Positions 41,727-51,522 are shown, numbered from the stretch's first letter. The stretch: DNA of 64,000 nt from Paenibacillus sp. LHD-38 (GCF_031157315.1 NZ_JAVIFU010000021.1:1-64000), one strand, 5' to 3'. The notes: generated by a model from the sequence alone, not told the origin. Made by a program: numbers and translations.

Positions 41727-41816
41727 CCCGACATTAGTGTCACACACTGTTCTCTGCTTTAGACGTTATAACTCAACTTTCGCAGAGCCAAAACAACTCT
41801 AGAGCCTTGATACTAA

Positions 41817-42395
41817 AGGCATTATGACCGTTATAATATAGGGTTTGACGAACAAAAAACACCTCAGCGGCAAGCCCATGCAAAAGTCACGGTGGAAACC
41901 GTGATTTCCTTGGCAGGCTTGCACAATGAAACGATTGCTTTGCAGCAAGTGTTTCCTGAAGCAGACCAACATTTTATCGAGAACACGCTAGCCTTACATG
42001 ACGACGCTGCTGTTGGCGCTCTAGCCGAACTCTTTCAAGCACAAAACCCGCAAGTTGACCCTAACATAGAGATCATAAACAACATCATCGCCGCGTTTGA
42101 GACCGAGAGCTTGCAGACCGTCAAGGATGTCGCACAGTGGGTTGGCAAAAGCGAGCGTTGGCTCCAGCAGCTTTTTCAAGAGTATGTGGGGATCGGGATT
42201 AAGTGGCAGCTTCAGAGGAATAAACTGCTTGCGGCAGCGAGCTTCATTCGTGAACGTGATAACCCCGATTGGGCGGATATGGCCTATGATCTTGGTTACA
42301 GCAGTCAACAACATTTTATTACCGACTTCAAACGCGTGCTTGGCAAAACACCGTTGCAATACAAGAAAGAACTGAGCTTGCAAGCATTGAAATAA
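41817..42395 (+). pseudogene. N-terminally truncated AraC-family regulator
   Basis: The C-terminal AraC DNA-binding domain is intact (TVKDVAQWVGKSERWLQQLF and WADMAYDLGYSSQQHFITDF, ending LGKTPLQYKKE). Upstream the frame continues to 41817 with protein-like sequence but meets a stop before any start with a ribosome binding site, so the N-terminal sensor domain is lost. An internal GTG at 41892 could in principle give a 167-aa protein. It is followed by a YdeI-type gene in convergent orientation. Confidence 0.65.
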
Positions 42396-42400
42396 CAAAG

Positions 42401-42970
42401 TCATCGAACGGCTTCCAGTTTCGCTATCGCTTTTTGCAGTTGAGTCACCCGACTCTTTGCTGTTGTTGCTTTCAGGAGCGGCAGGAAAACGGCATATTGA
42501 GCAGTCTTGTCGAGCTGGATGAAAGCTTGTTTGGCCTGTCCATGCTCCTCAAGCGCTGCCGCAAGGGCGGGCGGAATTGTTGCACTCTTCTGCGATTCAT
42601 AGGCCGCTTTCCATCTTCCATCCGCCTGTGCCAGGCGTATTTCAGCATAACCAGGAGCCTTCATTCGTGCGGACTCCATTAGTTTCTCAGCCTTTTTCAC
42701 ATTAATCATGGACCAAGGGCTCTTCGGCCGCCTCGGTGAATACCGCTGCAAGTAATACGCCTCGTTGAATCCTTTACGGTGACTATCGATCCAACCATAA
42801 CAAAGGGCTACATCCAGCGCTTCTGGAATCGTGATCGACACGATCCCCGAATCCTTCTTGGCGACTCTAAGCCAAACCTCTTCTTGTCGATCGTAATGAT
42901 TCGCGAGCCATGCTTCCCAGTCTGCAGGATTAGTAAAATCGATGAATCCTGATTGCTCGGATGTATCCAT
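42401..42970 (-). CDS. YdeI/OmpD-associated family protein, 189 aa
   Basis: Matches the YdeI / OmpD-associated (DUF1801/OmdA-like) family: FTNPADWEAWLANHYDRQEE at the start, ALDVALCYGWIDSHRKGF, and YYLQRYSPRRPKSPWSMIN. Members have been linked to resistance to bacteriocins or peptides, but the biochemical role is not settled. Length 189 is normal, the RBS GGAAGGAG is good, and there is no signal peptide. Convergent with the truncated AraC gene. Confidence 0.88.
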   Translation of the reverse strand: MDTSEQSGFIDFTNPADWEAWLANHYDRQEEVWLRVAKKDSGIVSITIPEALDVALCYGWIDSHRKGFNEAYYLQRYSPRRPKSPWSMINVKKAEKLMESARMKAPGYAEIRLAQADGRWKAAYESQKSATIPPALAAALEEHGQAKQAFIQLDKTAQYAVFLPLLKATTAKSRVTQLQKAIAKLEAVR

Positions 42971-43118
42971 CTAGCATTTCTCCTTCCATACTTCCTTGTC
43001 ACCATCTTTCCTGATTATACAAATAAGTATAAGCGCAGTATTACAAAAAACCGCAGCGGACATGACTGGACCCGACTATTATCCGATCAAGTCGAAATAC
43101 CTTCTGATTCACTAGCCC

Positions 43119-43176
43119 CAAAATTTCGCCCTATTTGTGATACGGTTCAGCTTAACCGGTCTATCGGCGAAAAATG
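43119..43176. repeat. rlmH-3'-end-like attachment repeat (att2)
   Basis: On the minus strand, 43119-43151 matches the rlmH 3' end at 63411-63443 at 27 of 33 positions and matches the copy at 32361 at 30 of 33. It still reads GAA-CCG-TAT-CAC-AAA-TAG (EPYHK-stop). A partial dyad TTTCGCC...GGCGAAA frames it. Read as the junction between two tandem cassettes inserted at rlmH. Confidence 0.72.
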
Positions 43177-43178
43177 CG

Positions 43179-43206
43179 AAAGGAGCATGCTGCGGCATGC
43201 TCCTTT
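43179..43206. terminator. Bidirectional terminator beside att2
   Basis: AAAGGAGCATGC-TGCG-GCATGCTCCTTT is a perfect 12-bp stem with a tetraloop. It lies immediately to the right of the att-like repeat. Confidence 0.85.
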
Positions 43207-43300
43207 ATTGATGTTCTTATGGATTTTTATTTTCATAATCTGCACGGCAAGCTGGCGATTCGGTGTCAAGAAATCATGAGTTTACAACCTTATATGAGGC

Positions 43301-43414
43301 TTAAATTGATCCTTGCACCCTGCGCGGTTTGCCCTGCGCTTCCTCCGTCCAGCCCGGGATCTTCGGAAACATATCCTCATTCGGAACTTGGTCTAGCACG
43401 GACATATAGAGTTG
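43301..43414 (-). pseudogene. C-terminal coding remnant of an unidentified protein
   Basis: The minus strand is open up to a TAA at 43301 and reads VPNEDMFPKIPGWTEEAQGK then PRRVQGSI. The composition looks like a genuine protein C terminus rather than chance, but no start or ribosome binding site precedes it and I cannot name the family. Confidence 0.4.
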
Positions 43415-43509
43415 CCCACATGAGCGAAGAATCCAACTTTAACGTTATCACGCGAAATGTGCTGCGCAGAAGCTATAACTATAACAGAGCAGCGTTATAT
43501 TATTGCAAG

Positions 43510-43542
43510 AAAGCTCCCTCCGAGCAGTTCGAAGGGAGCTTT
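43510..43542 (-). terminator. Terminator of the 43-aa small gene
   Basis: AAAGCTCCCT pairs with AGGGAGCTTT around a short loop, followed by T and CTT on the minus strand. It begins 8 bp after the stop of the small gene at 43551. Confidence 0.8.
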
Positions 43543-43550
43543 GCCAATTG

Positions 43551-43682
43551 TTATTTCGCAGGAACCTTTCTGCGTGCTTTCTTTGGATTATCTAGCCGAA
43601 ACTCGGGGTCATTCCTTTTGGATGGAACTTCGGGTTTCGTGCCTTGCGGTTGGGGAACCTTGATGCTATAAATCTTCTTCAC
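43551..43682 (-). CDS. Small basic protein, 43 aa, unknown function
   Basis: A short gene with all expression signals. The GTG start at 43682 has GGAGGG 5 nt upstream; the frame reads KKIYSIKVPQPQGTKPEVPS then KRNDPEFRLDNPKKARRKVP and ends AK-stop, with an intrinsic terminator 8 bp later. The product is rich in Lys, Arg and Pro, has no Cys and no membrane segment, and looks disordered. I do not recognise a family. It lies between the att-like repeat at 43.1 kb and the GH20 gene, whose stop is 22 bp upstream, so it may be cotranscribed with that cluster. Confidence 0.6.
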   Translation of the reverse strand: MKKIYSIKVPQPQGTKPEVPSKRNDPEFRLDNPKKARRKVPAK

Positions 43683-43704
43683 GGGTTCCCTCCGCAGACG
43701 GCTT

Positions 43705-45666
43705 TTACGACTTGAGCTCCCGCAAACGCTCCCCGTATTGCCCGAGCAGCTTATCGAACGCCGCCGTGCTGGCAGCCAGTCCGCCCTCGCGATTGCGCGC
43801 GAGCCACAAGCGCTTGAACTCCGAGGCTGCCGTCTTCAGTTGCTCCTGCAGCCGCTCCAGCCAAAGGATCTCCGTCGCATTATCAGGTAAATCCTGGCGG
43901 TAAATATAGCGGTGAAGACCGGCACCCTGCCCGATCAAGCTGAGCGTGTTCGCGAGCTCATCATGGAGATTAACGGCGTCCGTGCCTGCGAGATCGAGGC
44001 GATCAAGCTCTTCGCGACGCCGCTGCAGCCATTCTTCCATTTCCACATAATGGTAATCTATCCGAAACGGCATTCCGCTGCCGCCTAGAAGCTTCAGCAA
44101 TTCCACCATGACCGCGGTCTCCTGCTCCAGCTTCTGCCGGTCGGATAATCCGCGGCTCAGCAGGTAGCTCGTATACGTCATGTTTTCTATCGTGCTGCGC
44201 TCCAGATGATAGTACCGGCCCATTTCCATCAGAAACCGCGCGCCGCCGCCGCTGCGATCCTGCAGCATCCGGTATGAGACATGATGCTCCAGCGGTTCCA
44301 TGTGATCCAGATTGCCCTCCGTCTGCCATCCCGCGCCTGCCGCGTAGGCGAAGCCCGGATAGCTGACGGCCGGAATCTGCCAGTGTCCGGCGTCGCCCCA
44401 GTCGGCAACGAGCAGGCCTCGCGCTCCATATGCCTTGCCGCTCCTTGCCGCGTCGACGATGTTGCCCAGCATATTGTCCGTACGACCCGATAGCGAGGAC
44501 CAGGAGCTCGTTCCGGGGCATACGAAATACGAAACGCCGTTCTCTTGAAGCATTCGACACCACGGTCCGTATGGAATCGGGGCGTCGTAGTTCCAGTGAA
44601 GCACGGTGACGTCCTCCGGCAGTCGGCTGACCAGCTCCGGATGATGAGCAAGCACGTCGCCCCACAACATGGGCTTCTTGCCGTGTCCGCGAACGATCTC
44701 GAACATCCGCTCCGCGTACGCCAGGTACAGCTCCCCGACGCCGATATCGTCTGCTGTCTCCTTGCTCTTGCCTGTTCCGAGGCCGTAAGGCTCGTCCAGG
44801 TTGATATTGGCGTACGGAGAAGAGAAGTTCGGCAGCAATTCGTCGAATAGATCCTTGGCGAGCGCAACGGAACGCGGGTCAACCGGGTTCAACGTCGTCG
44901 ACGGCAGCTTGAACGACAACGGTAGCGAAGTCGGCAGGCCGTCCGGATGCTCGGCCAGCTCGTGAAATTCTGGTTTCGCCAGCCACGAGCTCATATGCCC
45001 GAGACAGTTTTGGTTCGGCACGAGATCGATGAAGCGCGCCTTCGCGTAGGCATCCAGCTCGAGGTATTCGGCTGCGGTGATCGGTGTCGCTTCAGGGAAA
45101 AGGGCCGCAAACGACCGGTAATCGAAGCAGAAGCCCTCCATATAGAGCTGAAGATGATTGAACTTCAGCTCGGACAGCCGGTCGATCAGAGCGAATAGCG
45201 TCGTCATCCTCGGGATTTTGTTCCGTCCGATGTCAAGCATCACCCCCCGGACCGGGAAGTCAGGCTCGTCCTCGATCCGGCAGTGCGCCCACGCCGTAAG
45301 CCCCCGCTGCCCGTCCATCATCTGTCCGGCCGTCAGCAACGCGTAATGCAGGCCCTGCGCCGTACCGGCGGTAAGATGCAGACCGTCCTCGCCCCACTCC
45401 AGGATATAACCCTGGGGATGAAGATCGGCGCGGTATTCCACGAGAGCCAGAGTGGCGGCCTGTCCCAGCCGCGCTTCCGGACGCGCGCCGCCGGCGGACG
45501 CGAGCGACACTGCAAGGCGGTCCGCGGCTCCAGACTTGGCGGCAAGACGCGCAGCTTCGTCCCCGATCGGCTGCATGTTGAACCGTACCGCCCCCGTTGA
45601 ACTTCCGCCCGAAGCTTCATACCGGCGCGGCTGCGGGTACAGATAAACCGGTGCGTTCATCGGCAT
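43705..45666 (-). CDS. GH20 family beta-N-acetylhexosaminidase, 653 aa
   Basis: An N-terminal GH20b-like domain (about 1-125) precedes a TIM-barrel catalytic domain starting VRGVMLDIGRNKIP, with FNHLQLYMEGF and the Asp-Glu catalytic pair in NINLDEPYG. A C-terminal helical extension of about 200 residues follows. GH20 enzymes remove terminal GlcNAc or GalNAc by substrate-assisted catalysis. ATG 45666 was chosen because GAGGAGGGAGAG lies directly upstream; the longer frame to 45726 is not supported. No signal peptide, so intracellular. GC content here is clearly higher than at 1-40 kb. It is the last large gene of a five-hydrolase run on this strand. Confidence 0.88.
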   Translation of the reverse strand: MPMNAPVYLYPQPRRYEASGGSSTGAVRFNMQPIGDEAARLAAKSGAADRLAVSLASAGGARPEARLGQAATLALVEYRADLHPQGYILEWGEDGLHLTAGTAQGLHYALLTAGQMMDGQRGLTAWAHCRIEDEPDFPVRGVMLDIGRNKIPRMTTLFALIDRLSELKFNHLQLYMEGFCFDYRSFAALFPEATPITAAEYLELDAYAKARFIDLVPNQNCLGHMSSWLAKPEFHELAEHPDGLPTSLPLSFKLPSTTLNPVDPRSVALAKDLFDELLPNFSSPYANINLDEPYGLGTGKSKETADDIGVGELYLAYAERMFEIVRGHGKKPMLWGDVLAHHPELVSRLPEDVTVLHWNYDAPIPYGPWCRMLQENGVSYFVCPGTSSWSSLSGRTDNMLGNIVDAARSGKAYGARGLLVADWGDAGHWQIPAVSYPGFAYAAGAGWQTEGNLDHMEPLEHHVSYRMLQDRSGGGARFLMEMGRYYHLERSTIENMTYTSYLLSRGLSDRQKLEQETAVMVELLKLLGGSGMPFRIDYHYVEMEEWLQRRREELDRLDLAGTDAVNLHDELANTLSLIGQGAGLHRYIYRQDLPDNATEILWLERLQEQLKTAASEFKRLWLARNREGGLAASTAAFDKLLGQYGERLRELKS

Positions 45667-45725
45667 CTCTCCCTCCTCGCCATTCAGTTGCACTCCAACC
45701 ATTCTCCCCCGTCCTTTATCTATCA

Positions 45726-47084
45726 CTAAGACTTCCCGAATACGATAGTATTGAACGATTCAGGCTCCAGCTCGAACGATTGCAACATTCCGCCGTTCGA
45801 TACACTAACGATCCGCGATTCCTTGAACGGGTTGGCGATCGCAACAACGACTTCACCGCTCGGCGTCTCGAACGCGATCGCGTTGCCAGTCCAGTGTCCA
45901 CGCGTTCCGAGCCGGTTGGATCCTTCGGGTACGAAATGCGAGAAATGCTTCATTACGTAATATTCCGGATTGAAGACGGCTTCCCGCGCTGAAGGGTCTA
46001 CCGTAATCATCGCGTTCTGCTCCCAGCCCCACGTGCTGCGGCCTTTCGGTTCGAGCGTCATATTCCAATAAATGTAAGCGTTGACTCCATTCGTGAAATA
46101 GTGCTGATACAGATTAAATACGTATTTGGCATACGCCCACGTATTCGTCCCGTCGCCGCACTCGTTCTCCGTTTGCATGTACCGAAGCTCTGGATAGCTG
46201 AGCACGGTCCGCTGTATGCCATACTTGCCTGCCCACTGATAACCGACGCCTTTAACGTACTTGTACGCTTCCGGATCGCTGAGCACCGTATGCGCGTACG
46301 CGTCGTGGTCCGCCGTTTTTTTCTTCAGCCATTCGTCCCAAGGCTCCGGCGAGTTAATCGTGCCGAGCCAGATTTCCGTGTCCAGCCCATGCTTCTCGAA
46401 CGCCGGTCCCAAGTAATCGGCGATAAATTCGCGAAGCTGTTCGCCGGTCCAGACGCAGGACGGGAACTTCTGATTGGCGACCACTTCGTTCTGCACGTGC
46501 ACCTGATGAATCGTTATACCCTCTTCGCGGTACGCCTCCACGAACTTCACGAAATAGAGAGCGTACGCCTCCAAAATTCCCTTCTCCCAACGGAGGGTGC
46601 CGAAATTGTATGCTTTCGGGAACTTCATCCAAGTCGGCGGGCTCCACGGCGACGCGAACAATTTCAGATTCGGATTCAGCTTCAGCGCTTCTTTGATATA
46701 AGGAATCAAGTACTGACGGTCCCGTTCAATAGAGAAATGCGCCATCTCCAAATCCCCGTCCATTTCGTTCAAGCTGTACCATTCATGGGCGTAATCGCTC
46801 GCGCCGATCGGAAGACGGCAAATGCTAAGCCGCTGCTCTCCCTCGGGGTGGAACAGGGCGTAAAGAACTTCGGCTCTTCGCTCGTCGCTAAGATAGCTCA
46901 AAGCCGTAAATCCCAGCTCGTTGAAGCATCCGCCGAACCCTTCCACGTTCTGACGCCGATCCTCAGCGACTACCGTCAGGCTTGCCGCGCCGGCTTCCGT
47001 TGCCTCACTAGGCGCGGAAACCGGTTTGTCCGTCCAACGCGCAGTCTCGGTGCTTGAAATCCATCTGATGGCTTGTTTGTTCAT
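45726..47084 (-). CDS. GH30 family beta-glycosidase, 452 aa
   Basis: Clan GH-A enzyme. Landmarks are VEGFGGCFNELGF, ICRLPIGASDYA, and SPWSPPTWMKF. The acid/base is E200 in VHVQNEV and the nucleophile E306 in MQTENEC. The C-terminal beta-sandwich (from about 370) contains FVPEGSNRLG and AIANPFKESR. GH30 includes glucosylceramidase, beta-1,6-glucanase and beta-xylosidase activities; it is cytoplasmic here and probably an exo-acting beta-glucosidase or xylosidase. ATG 47084 follows GAAGGAGGAATCAGC. The gene is 14 bp after the GH3 gene and in one operon with it. Confidence 0.9.
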   Translation of the reverse strand: MNKQAIRWISSTETARWTDKPVSAPSEATEAGAASLTVVAEDRRQNVEGFGGCFNELGFTALSYLSDERRAEVLYALFHPEGEQRLSICRLPIGASDYAHEWYSLNEMDGDLEMAHFSIERDRQYLIPYIKEALKLNPNLKLFASPWSPPTWMKFPKAYNFGTLRWEKGILEAYALYFVKFVEAYREEGITIHQVHVQNEVVANQKFPSCVWTGEQLREFIADYLGPAFEKHGLDTEIWLGTINSPEPWDEWLKKKTADHDAYAHTVLSDPEAYKYVKGVGYQWAGKYGIQRTVLSYPELRYMQTENECGDGTNTWAYAKYVFNLYQHYFTNGVNAYIYWNMTLEPKGRSTWGWEQNAMITVDPSAREAVFNPEYYVMKHFSHFVPEGSNRLGTRGHWTGNAIAFETPSGEVVVAIANPFKESRIVSVSNGGMLQSFELEPESFNTIVFGKS

Positions 47085-47098
47085 TGCTGATTCCTCCT

Positions 47099-49390
47099 TC
47101 AATTTTCGGTTTGTGAACCGTTTAGCTTCTCTATCCAGCCTTCCAAGGCTTCCTCCGTAATAACGCCGCGGCTTAAGCCCACCAGCGTTCTTAACGGCAT
47201 ATATTTGGTAAATGCCGCCCACATGTCGTTCTGAGCATCATTTCCTTCGGCAGGCATCGGCAACGGGGTATTTGTCAATAGTTCCCTTGCCGCAGCTCTG
47301 GCGCTCGGATCGGCCATCAAATCTCCGATGGTGGAATTTCGCGTATACGTTCGGGTAATGACCGTCGTCGATTGCACGACGAGCGTGTCCGACAAGACAA
47401 TATCCGCCGAAGAGCGGCCGATCAGGACGGCGAACTCGCCGGTCTCGACGCGCCAATCCTTCAACTGGACGTCGTAGAAGGCGAATGAGCGTTTGTCCAG
47501 CTCGAACGTGACTTCCTTCTCTTCGCCGGGCTGCAATTCGACCTTGGCAAAGCCTTTCAGCTCCTTCTCGGGCCGGACGACTTCACTGACGCTATCCCCA
47601 ACGTAGAGCTGTACGACTTCCTTGCCCGTACGCGATCCGGTATTTCTCACTTTGACGCTGACGCGAACAGTCTCTTCGTCCGTCATGTTCTTTCGGTCGA
47701 TCAGCAGGTCCGAATAAGCGAAGCTCGTATAGCTGAGCCCGTGTCCGAACGGAAACAGCGGCTCGATGCGCTTGGCATCGTAATACCGATACCCGACGAA
47801 CAGACCCTCCTTGTATTCGACCGTATTTCCCTCGCCCGGAAAATGCAAATACGAAGGGTTATGCTCCACTCGAACGGGGAACGTCTCGGCAAGCTTGCCC
47901 GAAGGGCTGACATCGCCGAACAGAATGTCTGCGATCGCGCCGCCGAGCGCCTGTCCTCCCAAGTAAGCCTCCAGCACCACCTTCGTCTTGCTCAGCCAAG
48001 GCATTTCAACCGGTGCGCCGTTGCTCAGGACGACGACGATGTTGTCTTGAACCTCGGCGATCGCTTCGATGAGCTTCGTCTGATTGTCCGGAATACGCAG
48101 GTGAGCGCGGTCGAATGATTCCGACTCGTAACGCTCAGGCAATCCGGCGAACACGATTGCGACGTCGGACGTGCGGGCGGCGGCAACCGCCTGCTGAACA
48201 AGCGCCGCATCAGAAGCGTCGCTCGCAAGATCGTAGCCTTTCGCGTACGTGAACGCGGCTTGCGCCCCGGCAACGCTCGCAAGCTCATCGCGGATGCGAT
48301 CCACCTTCGTCGGGTTCACATGAGAGCTGCCGCCCCCTTGATACCGCGGATCCTCCGCCAGTGCGCCGATAACGGCGATGCGGCCCGACTTCGGAAGCGG
48401 CAGCAAGCCGTCTTCGTTGCGAAGCAGGACCATGCATTCGCGCGCGACCTCACGCGCTAGCAGGTGATGGGCCTCTGCGTCGTAACTGGCGACCGCCTTC
48501 TTATTGTCGACGGACATGAAGATGATGCGAAGCAGCCGCTCGACAGCCTGATCCAGCGTTTCTTCGGCCAATCGCCCGCTCCTCACCGCCTCTGCGATTT
48601 TTCGTTCGCCAATCCCGCGGCTCGAAGGCATCTCGAGCTCTAGGCCGGCGGCGAGACCGTTCACCCGATCGTTAACGGCGCCCCAGTCGGAAACGACGAA
48701 GCCGGCATGACCCCATTCGTCCTTCAGAATATTGGTGAGCAGCGTATGGTTCTCCGAAGCGAACGTCCCGTTCACCTGATTGTACGAGGACATAACGGTC
48801 CACGGCTGCGCCTTCTTGACCGCTCCTTCGAAGCTTGCCAAGTAAATCTCCCGCAGCGTGCGTTCATCGACAACCGAATTGCCGGTCATGCGGCGATGCT
48901 CTTGGTTGTTGGCGGCGAAATGCTTGAGCGAGGTGCCTACGCCTTGGCTTTGCACACCGTTAATATGGGCTGCGGCAAGCTCGGAGCTGAGGTGCGGATC
49001 CTCGGAGAAATACTCGAAGTTGCGGCCGCAAAGCGGTGAGCGCTTAATGTTCGCTCCGGGTCCCAGCAGCACCGCGACGTCCTCGGCCTGGCATTCTTCG
49101 CCGAGCGCTGTGCCGACCTTGCCGACGAGTTCGCGGTCCCAAGAACTGGCGAGCCCGGAGGCGGAAGGAAAACATGTCGCCGGGACGCTTGCGAGTATGC
49201 CAAGATGATCGCCTTCGGCGTCCGGTTTAGGACTTTGCTTGCGAAGGCCGTGGGGGCCGTCCGTAACCATGATCGAGGGGATCCCAAGCCTCTCGACCCC
49301 TTTCAAATGCCAGAAATCAAGCCCGGAACACAGCCCCGCTTTTTCTTCCAGCGTCATTTGCTTTATGAGATTATGAATGTCTCGTGCCAT
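47099..49390 (-). CDS. GH3 family beta-glycosidase, 763 aa
   Basis: Retaining exo-beta-glycosidase. The N-terminal barrel carries the substrate-binding DGPHGLR, KHFAANNQEH and nucleophile D235 in VVSDWGAV. The second domain (FAGLPERYESESFDR) and a C-terminal fibronectin-III-like domain (VSVKVRNTGSRTGKEVVQLY) follow, then an extra tail of about 80 residues. Likely beta-glucosidase or beta-xylosidase, cytoplasmic. It lies between GH52 (17 bp upstream) and GH30 (14 bp downstream), so it is in the same operon. Confidence 0.92.
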   Translation of the reverse strand: MARDIHNLIKQMTLEEKAGLCSGLDFWHLKGVERLGIPSIMVTDGPHGLRKQSPKPDAEGDHLGILASVPATCFPSASGLASSWDRELVGKVGTALGEECQAEDVAVLLGPGANIKRSPLCGRNFEYFSEDPHLSSELAAAHINGVQSQGVGTSLKHFAANNQEHRRMTGNSVVDERTLREIYLASFEGAVKKAQPWTVMSSYNQVNGTFASENHTLLTNILKDEWGHAGFVVSDWGAVNDRVNGLAAGLELEMPSSRGIGERKIAEAVRSGRLAEETLDQAVERLLRIIFMSVDNKKAVASYDAEAHHLLAREVARECMVLLRNEDGLLPLPKSGRIAVIGALAEDPRYQGGGSSHVNPTKVDRIRDELASVAGAQAAFTYAKGYDLASDASDAALVQQAVAAARTSDVAIVFAGLPERYESESFDRAHLRIPDNQTKLIEAIAEVQDNIVVVLSNGAPVEMPWLSKTKVVLEAYLGGQALGGAIADILFGDVSPSGKLAETFPVRVEHNPSYLHFPGEGNTVEYKEGLFVGYRYYDAKRIEPLFPFGHGLSYTSFAYSDLLIDRKNMTDEETVRVSVKVRNTGSRTGKEVVQLYVGDSVSEVVRPEKELKGFAKVELQPGEEKEVTFELDKRSFAFYDVQLKDWRVETGEFAVLIGRSSADIVLSDTLVVQSTTVITRTYTRNSTIGDLMADPSARAAARELLTNTPLPMPAEGNDAQNDMWAAFTKYMPLRTLVGLSRGVITEEALEGWIEKLNGSQTEN

Positions 49391-49407
49391 CTGTATCGGC
49401 CTCCTCT

Positions 49408-51522
49408 TTAGTTCTCATCCAGCCAAAGGATGCTCGTGACTCCGCGAGGATAATATTTGCTAAGGGCGATCTCGCCGGAGATGATTTGGTCACTCCAGCT
49501 CCACACCGACAATGTCGGATGGGTAAGCCATTTCACGTGCGCGGCGTCCGCTGCAGCACCTTTCTCGTCCTTTGGAAGTCCGAGAATTTGCCGGGCGATA
49601 AATTGACTTAAATAAATTTTGCTAAGCCACGAATTGTTGCTTGTTGATGATATTTTCCAGCCGCCGTCCGGGAACAGACAGATACCTTCCTGCAGCACCG
49701 TATCAAGGTGCCGCTTGAGCGTTTGGATGAACGGTCCGAACCGCCCGTTCGAATCGAGCGCATTCTTGCAATTCGTGAAATACGGGAAAACAAGCCCTTC
49801 GATCGCCGGAATAATTTTCGAGTCGTTCCCCTCTCCGATCACCGCTGGAATGTAGCCGTCCGGGGTCATGTGGCTGACGATTGTTGCCGCGCATTTCTCC
49901 GCCTGCTCGCCTGCAGCCATCGACAGCTCCGGTCTTCCGTTCTCCGCAAACAGCTTCTCGAGCGCAACGTAGGATGCCCAGCTTTTGCCCGCCAAATAAA
50001 TGTTGTTCCTCGCCTGCCCGAGCGACACGTCTAAGCTGTCATAGGTAGTAATCTCTGCGCCGCCCATGACGCGCGTGCTGTCGAGGCCCATGATTCCGTT
50101 GCGCTGCGCCGGATCCGGATGATCGCGGTTCAGCATGCTGTCGAAGCAGCGGACGAACACGTCCATGTTCGCTTCGAGCCATTGCCGGTCCCCGGTCTGC
50201 TCCACATATACAGACGCGCAGAGCACCCAGTTGACCAACTGCTCATAGGTCATATGCGAGAAGCAGCCGCTCAGCCCATACAGCTCATACGAGGAGTAAT
50301 GAGGACGCGACACTGTATTGCCCATGCCCATATCGTGGGTAAAGCTGATCCCGCCCGGATATTCGGTCTCATCACCGGGAAAGCGGACGCGATCCTCGTA
50401 GCTGAACCGCTTGACGAACATATCGAGCTCGTTCTTGACCGTCCACGGGTTCATCTTCAACTCGAAGAACAGCTGATCGATGGTCAAGTCGAACGTGTTC
50501 ATCATCCGGTACTCGCCCTCATTGACAACCCAGAACGGCTCGCCATCTGCATCAAGGAACTGCGTGGAGCCGTAATAGCTACGGATCGCGTGCGCCATCA
50601 TGAACTTCTGATCATCCGAAAGATGCGCCGCTTCATCGATCATCCGATTCGACTGACGGGCTTTGTCGGCAACCGCTTCGAAATTCGACAATGCGAACGC
50701 AGAGACTGCTTCGATATCTTTAAAGTAACGCGTATACCAGTAGGAGCAATCCATTCCCGCCGTCACGATGCCGGAGCGGTGGAAGCATACCGCGAACTGA
50801 TACGTCCGGCGCTCGCCGGCAGGGACGTCCATGATCAAAGCGCCGACTGGTCCAAGGCCGAACGTCCAGTTCTCTTCATGCTTAGCCGTAAGAATATATT
50901 CCAAGCTGAAATAGTTCGCCGAACGAACGCCCGGGTCGGACGAGACGATCGCCGAATGCCGCCCTTGGCCGATTCCCGCGATCCCGTCGCATGTATCATC
51001 CAAACGTCGCATCGAAGTGTACGGGTCGCTGCCCTGATAGCCGAAGAACGCCCGGCGGCTGCTGTCGCCTCGAGTATTGTCGATTGTCAGCTCTGCGAGC
51101 ACCGCCGGCATCAGCGCCAGCTTGAGCTCCTCATCGGTCGCAGTTGCTGGGTCCGGCACCGGCTGAGCTTGCGTATAGATCGTAAATGTCAAATCGCCGG
51201 CTTGCCAAGTATCCGTGCCCAACCGAAAATCGCGCTGAATCGCCTCTTTCGCGAACGGCTTAATGATCTGCGGCTTAAGTTTCAAATGCTGCGAGCCTTC
51301 AATGTCATACCGCTTGCTCTCGTCCTCCGCAGACTCAAAGAACGGAAGAGCCTCATAAATCCCGCTTCGCTCAGGCGATTCTACGCCGATGAATACGTTC
51401 TGGCGTGGCGAGTGTCCGAGCTCGAGATCAAGCCCGCCGCCGCTTCCTGGAAACCCGAGGGTAAAGCTGGCGAAGGCGCCGATCGGCGAATGATGGGCGT
51501 TGAAAAACTTATTGATTGTCAT
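49408..51522 (-). CDS. GH52 beta-xylosidase, 704 aa
   Basis: Matches GH52, a small family of bacterial beta-xylosidases such as Geobacillus XynB2. The opening FFNAHHSPIGAFASFTLGFP is diagnostic. The nucleophile is E335 in VNEGEYRMMNTFDLT and the acid/base D495 in TTYDSLDVSLGQ; both fall at the same residue numbers reported for XynB2. The protein hydrolyses xylobiose and short xylo-oligosaccharides in the cytoplasm. No signal peptide. It starts 33 bp after the GH43 gene. Its presence is the strongest pointer to xylan-derived substrates for this cluster. Confidence 0.95.
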   Translation of the reverse strand: MTINKFFNAHHSPIGAFASFTLGFPGSGGGLDLELGHSPRQNVFIGVESPERSGIYEALPFFESAEDESKRYDIEGSQHLKLKPQIIKPFAKEAIQRDFRLGTDTWQAGDLTFTIYTQAQPVPDPATATDEELKLALMPAVLAELTIDNTRGDSSRRAFFGYQGSDPYTSMRRLDDTCDGIAGIGQGRHSAIVSSDPGVRSANYFSLEYILTAKHEENWTFGLGPVGALIMDVPAGERRTYQFAVCFHRSGIVTAGMDCSYWYTRYFKDIEAVSAFALSNFEAVADKARQSNRMIDEAAHLSDDQKFMMAHAIRSYYGSTQFLDADGEPFWVVNEGEYRMMNTFDLTIDQLFFELKMNPWTVKNELDMFVKRFSYEDRVRFPGDETEYPGGISFTHDMGMGNTVSRPHYSSYELYGLSGCFSHMTYEQLVNWVLCASVYVEQTGDRQWLEANMDVFVRCFDSMLNRDHPDPAQRNGIMGLDSTRVMGGAEITTYDSLDVSLGQARNNIYLAGKSWASYVALEKLFAENGRPELSMAAGEQAEKCAATIVSHMTPDGYIPAVIGEGNDSKIIPAIEGLVFPYFTNCKNALDSNGRFGPFIQTLKRHLDTVLQEGICLFPDGGWKISSTSNNSWLSKIYLSQFIARQILGLPKDEKGAAADAAHVKWLTHPTLSVWSWSDQIISGEIALSKYYPRGVTSILWLDEN

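Noticed and set aside
44003..44882. Long open frames (217-220 codons) inside and antisense or out of frame to the GH20 gene
   Set aside because: They lie in GC-rich coding DNA where stop codons are rare, show Arg/Ala/Ser-rich low-complexity composition, lack ribosome binding sites and overlap a clear GH20 gene.
46101..47057. 318-codon plus-strand frame opposite the GH30 gene
   Set aside because: Antisense to a gene with intact catalytic residues; the Arg/Val/Leu-rich translation resembles no family and is a codon-bias artefact.
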